From Rhinopomastus cyanomelas (lineage: Eukaryota; Chordata; Aves; Bucerotiformes; Rhinopomastidae): a stretch of 64,000 nt of DNA. Location: contig VXBP01004192.1 in assembly GCA_013400115.1 (NCBI GenBank), positions 19,163 through 83,162 of the forward strand. Reading direction: 5' to 3'. Both the position numbers and the translations under genes were made by a program. Numbering within the stretch: the stretch's first letter is position 1; every line of letters starts with the position of its first letter. Of this stretch, positions 60,913 through 64,000 are shown piece after piece. The notes under the pieces are model-generated. The model worked only from the letters and a program-made list of their open reading frames with translations. It was not told the origin of the DNA and searched no databases.

Positions 60913-63401
60913 AAGGCCAGGCCTGCTGAACCCCTAAGAGTAGCTGTGCTCCTCACCTCCAGCAGCCTTCTGGAGAGCAGCATCGCTCAGAGCATCCGCC
61001 GCGCTTGGGCGTGGAGCGGAGGGACTCATGTTCGGGCTCAAGAGAGGAAGCACAGAAATAGCAGATATCGCTTAGTTTCGAGTGCTTCCTGATTTTGAAG
61101 AAGTGCCAGTGCAGTCAGCGAGAGTCACCTCTTAATAGAGTCTAGTCTTGTCACAGCTGTCACTCCTACAACATTTGGTGTCCACCACCACTTGATGGCC
61201 CAGCTGTCTTCCGGTCTGTGCTAAAGGTTGGACCTGTGGGAAGGAGGTAAGGGAGGAAACTAGGGATGGGCATAATGTTCATTAATTAAGGCTTTTAGGT
61301 TTTCAGCCTAACCTTGGAGTTTCTTACTGCTTTTTACTTGAGGAGCTTCAGCTGTGTCCCACAGCTGACTGCTGCTGAGACTTGCTGGTGGAAGCTCTAT
61401 GCTTTTTTCTTTAGATGTCTAGACACATATGGTACCACATGTCATTTCTGCTCATGGGGCTGGCTGAAGAGAACAAAAGGCTTGTAGGGTTGGGGAGGCT
61501 TCCTTTAATGGGACACCGTCCATCTGTTTTCTGTCTGCCAAAATGGCTGGAGGATTGCACGAGGTGTTGTCTGGGAATGCAGTAAGAACAGTTTTCAGTT
61601 CGTGTTAATACAGACATCCTGGGAAATTGCCCCCTCTCATCTGACATTTGAATTTGTTGTGGCTTGGGTCCCAAGGGCAAATCCTCAGAAGCTGGCAGCT
61701 GTGTGAACACATCCCAAGCTACAGAGCAGTATGTGGTGCCAGGACTGACCTCCTCTGGTCTTCCAGTCGTGAATAGCAGCATGGCCTGGAAGCTGTGATC
61801 TGTTCACCGTGGCTCTGCCTGACTTCCCCCTGCTTGCTGCTTGTAGCCAAAAACCTCATTTTGTGGGAGTTCAGAAATGTGAAGGAACCTCGTGTTCCCC
61901 ACAAGGGATCTTGTCCCCCACATACTTTTTTAGTCTATATGGAGTACATTTGCCTTCCCCCATCTTTTCTGGTTTTGTATTTCTACAGGTCTTGATTTTA
62001 TCAGCACTAAACCTATCATCTTTTTCACTTCTATTTTTCAGCAGTTGTGACACCCTCTTAACCTGTGGGTATAAGCTCTGACTACTCAGTAAAACAATCT
62101 CCAGTATCTCTTGGTGGGGCTCATCATTTCAAACTGAGAAAGCCAGGCTCATAGATCCTCATTTATTCTGAAATACAGTGATAAAAAGACAGGCAAGAAG
62201 AGCTCTTCCGTGTTGGAATCTTGTGGCGTAAGAGACACTGCTCTGCCTCCCTTATTCTTTCAACTGAAGAGGTGATGGTTTTTTTCTTGACAAGCAATGC
62301 TGCTGAGTGACAGCAGTGAGAGTACTGAGAGGGAGCGGGGACAGAGAACAGGATGGCAGCTGTGATCGTTCTGGGTTCCTGTGGTAATCCTGCCTTCTGC
62401 TTCTCACCATCTCTGCCAGCCTCAAGGTGTTATTTCGTTACCCTGCCTTGCTGGGCCACCCACATGCCCAGCTGCAGCTGTGGCTGAAAGCAACTGCCTT
62501 TTTCCTAGGGGGTGGAAAAATAAAGCTCTTGAGCTGTCCAGCCTTCAAAGTGTGGCTGGGATCAAGAGAAGTTCAAGCAAGCGCTGCGCTGGGAACGTGA
62601 GGAGTGCAGGCATGTGACTCTGTGCTGTGTTCTCCCTGCAACTGAGTCACAGCTGCCTCTACCTGTCAGGGCTGCAGTTTGGGATTATGGCCCTATAGCC
62701 CACTCAGCATAAGGTCTGTTTGCAGATGCCTCCCAGATTAAGAAATGAGCGGATGTATAGTTTGTGAGGGCGTTAATGTCTGTAGGATGCCAACAGTGTG
62801 TCTCATTAGGGTTCATGACATTTGTGCAGCAATTGTTTTTCTCTGCAGGCCATCAGGGAGTGACCTCCAAGGGCAGTGATCCACGTGGCAGCCCGCATGG
62901 TCCAAGTTAGCTGGTGAGACTGACTTAACACCACTGAGGTTCATCTTCAGAGCAGTCGCCTTCAAAGGGCTTGAAGCGAGGTTCTCGCATTCTGGCCTGT
63001 CCATCTACGCCCACGTGCTGGTGTCTGTGTCTAAACTGGGCTGCAGCAGAGCAGAGCGGGGAGGGAGTGTGAGAATCAGCAAGCCTGCTGCCAAGGCAGG
63101 GCCGGGTGCCTCCGAGCTACTTCTGACAGGCAGCTGTCTCTCCTATTTTTAGCAATTTGCTGGTGGTGGAGTGGGCAGTGATGGAAGAAATCCTCCCTGG
63201 TTGCTGATTCCAGTGTTCCCCTGGCCTCAATATGAAACCCTGGCTGTACGTGTGTACGTATTTGTGTGTGTACGCGTAGGCCATTGCTTCCCGCATGCGA
63301 GAGTCTCTGCCTGTACTGCATCCCTAAACGCGTGTCCTGCGTCTTGTCCTGCCCTCAGTGGACCAAGAGAACAGCCCTGCAACAGCTGTTTTATACATGT
63401 T

Positions 63402-64000
63402 ACACCGTCTGATGGTGGAGTTCAGGGTCTTGTGTGGCGGGGACAGAATGGCTACCAGAACCACAACCCTGGACTTCAAGTGGGCCAACTTTGGCCTTCT
63501 CAAGCAATTGCTAGGGGACATCCTGTGGGACGGGGTACTGGCAGGTAAAGGAGCTCAGGATAGCTGGCAAACATTCAAAGACTGCTTTATTGAAGCACAA
63601 GAAATGAGTATCCCAACAAGGAATAAGTCAAGGAAGGGGGCCAAAAGACCTGTGTGGTTCACCAGGGAACTACTAGGCAAACTGAAGAGGAAGAAGCAAG
63701 CCTATAGGTCATGAGGGATGCAACTAGAAAGGCCAAGGCCTCCTTGGAATTAAACCTTGCAAGAGAGGTCAAGGGCAACAAAAAAAGCTTCTTCAAATAT
63801 ATAGCAAGTAAAGGTAAAAATAGAAGCAGCGTAGGCCCCCTGCAGAATGAGGTGGGTACCCTGGAAACAGAGGATGCAGAGAAGGCAGAGATACTTAACG
63901 CTTTCTTTGCCTCTGTCTATACTGCTAAGGGTTGTGTTGACATTAGACCCCAGACTACAGAGGAGGTTGAGGCAACAGGTGAGCCTGCCTTGGTTGATGA
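63402..64000 (+). mobile_element. CR1 LINE, ORF2 fragment running off the window end
   Basis: The sense strand encodes the end of the ORF2 endonuclease region and the linker (LMVEFRVLCGGDRMATRTTT, LDFKWANFGLLKQLLGDILW, SRKGAKRPVWFTRELLGKL). Near 63700..63713 roughly 50 bases present in the sister copy are missing, and a TGA stop interrupts the frame. The frame then resumes as LELNLAREVKGNKK and ALETEDAEKAEILNAFFASV-like sequence. From about 63712 to the end it is closely similar to 33896..34200, the same subfamily. The element is dead but not ancient. Confidence 0.95.

Larger units (their letters stand above)
55593..64000 (+). other. MICU1: MICU1 intron 2 (5' part, continues past window)
   Basis: It begins with a GTAATG donor. 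No downstream MICU1 coding exon (the lysine-rich segment or EF-hand regions) was recognised on the plus strand. It contains a CR1 3' fragment near 58.6 kb, a CTCF-like motif near 60.9 kb and a CR1 ORF2 fragment from 63.4 kb. Otherwise 55600..58550, 58780..60890 and 60920..63400 show no identifiable feature. Confidence 0.75.

Noticed and set aside
1..64000. CRISPR arrays, operons, phage or other bacterial systems
   Set aside because: The sequence is intron-rich vertebrate DNA with CR1 elements and CpG islands; tandem repeats present are minisatellites without regular unique spacers.

Overview
This window is vertebrate nuclear DNA, almost certainly from a bird. It carries about a dozen CR1 LINE fragments, several with typical avian 3' ends (sense strand finishing in ATTCTATG-type repeats). 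It also has LTR-like blocks, sparse exons and two CpG islands. The order or species cannot be fixed from sequence alone. It is draft assembly: one run of 397 Ns and two single-N joins, one of which sits between two copies of the same 2,070 bases.

Two genes are recognisable, both through one coding exon that resembles the known protein. On the minus strand, 40781..40656 is coding exon 1 of MCU, the pore subunit of the mitochondrial calcium uniporter; it encodes a 42-residue targeting presequence and ends in a clean GTGAGT donor. On the plus strand, 55428..55592 is exon 2 (first coding exon) of MICU1, the EF-hand gatekeeper of the same channel. Its non-coding first exon lies in a CpG island and ends at a CAG/GTGAGC donor at 47265. 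The genes are head to head, the order I recall for the human 10q22 locus, with about 6.4 kb between the MCU start codon and the MICU1 exon-1 donor. The pore and its calcium-sensing gate therefore share one intergenic interval.

Layout: 1..40655 is MCU intron 1, holding a tRNA-like fragment at the edge, LTR-like blocks (about 205..945, 3225..4440, 11290..11790), a false duplication (16184..20324), many CR1 fragments and an unrecognised repeat-like block near 30.3 kb. About 39600..41150 is the MCU CpG island and promoter with two CCAAT boxes. 41160..41395 is a purine-rich minisatellite. 41400..47030 is intergenic DNA ending in a second degenerate minisatellite beside the MICU1 promoter (GC boxes plus an ETS site). 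47266..55427 is MICU1 intron 1. 55593..64000 is MICU1 intron 2, ending inside another CR1. No later exon of either gene was found, so both genes continue outside the window.

The main points for follow-up are the assembly duplication, two gaps that cut CR1 reverse-transcriptase regions, a minus-strand candidate alternative first exon at 24573..24499 in the phase needed to join MCU exon 2, and tandem repeats beside both promoters.
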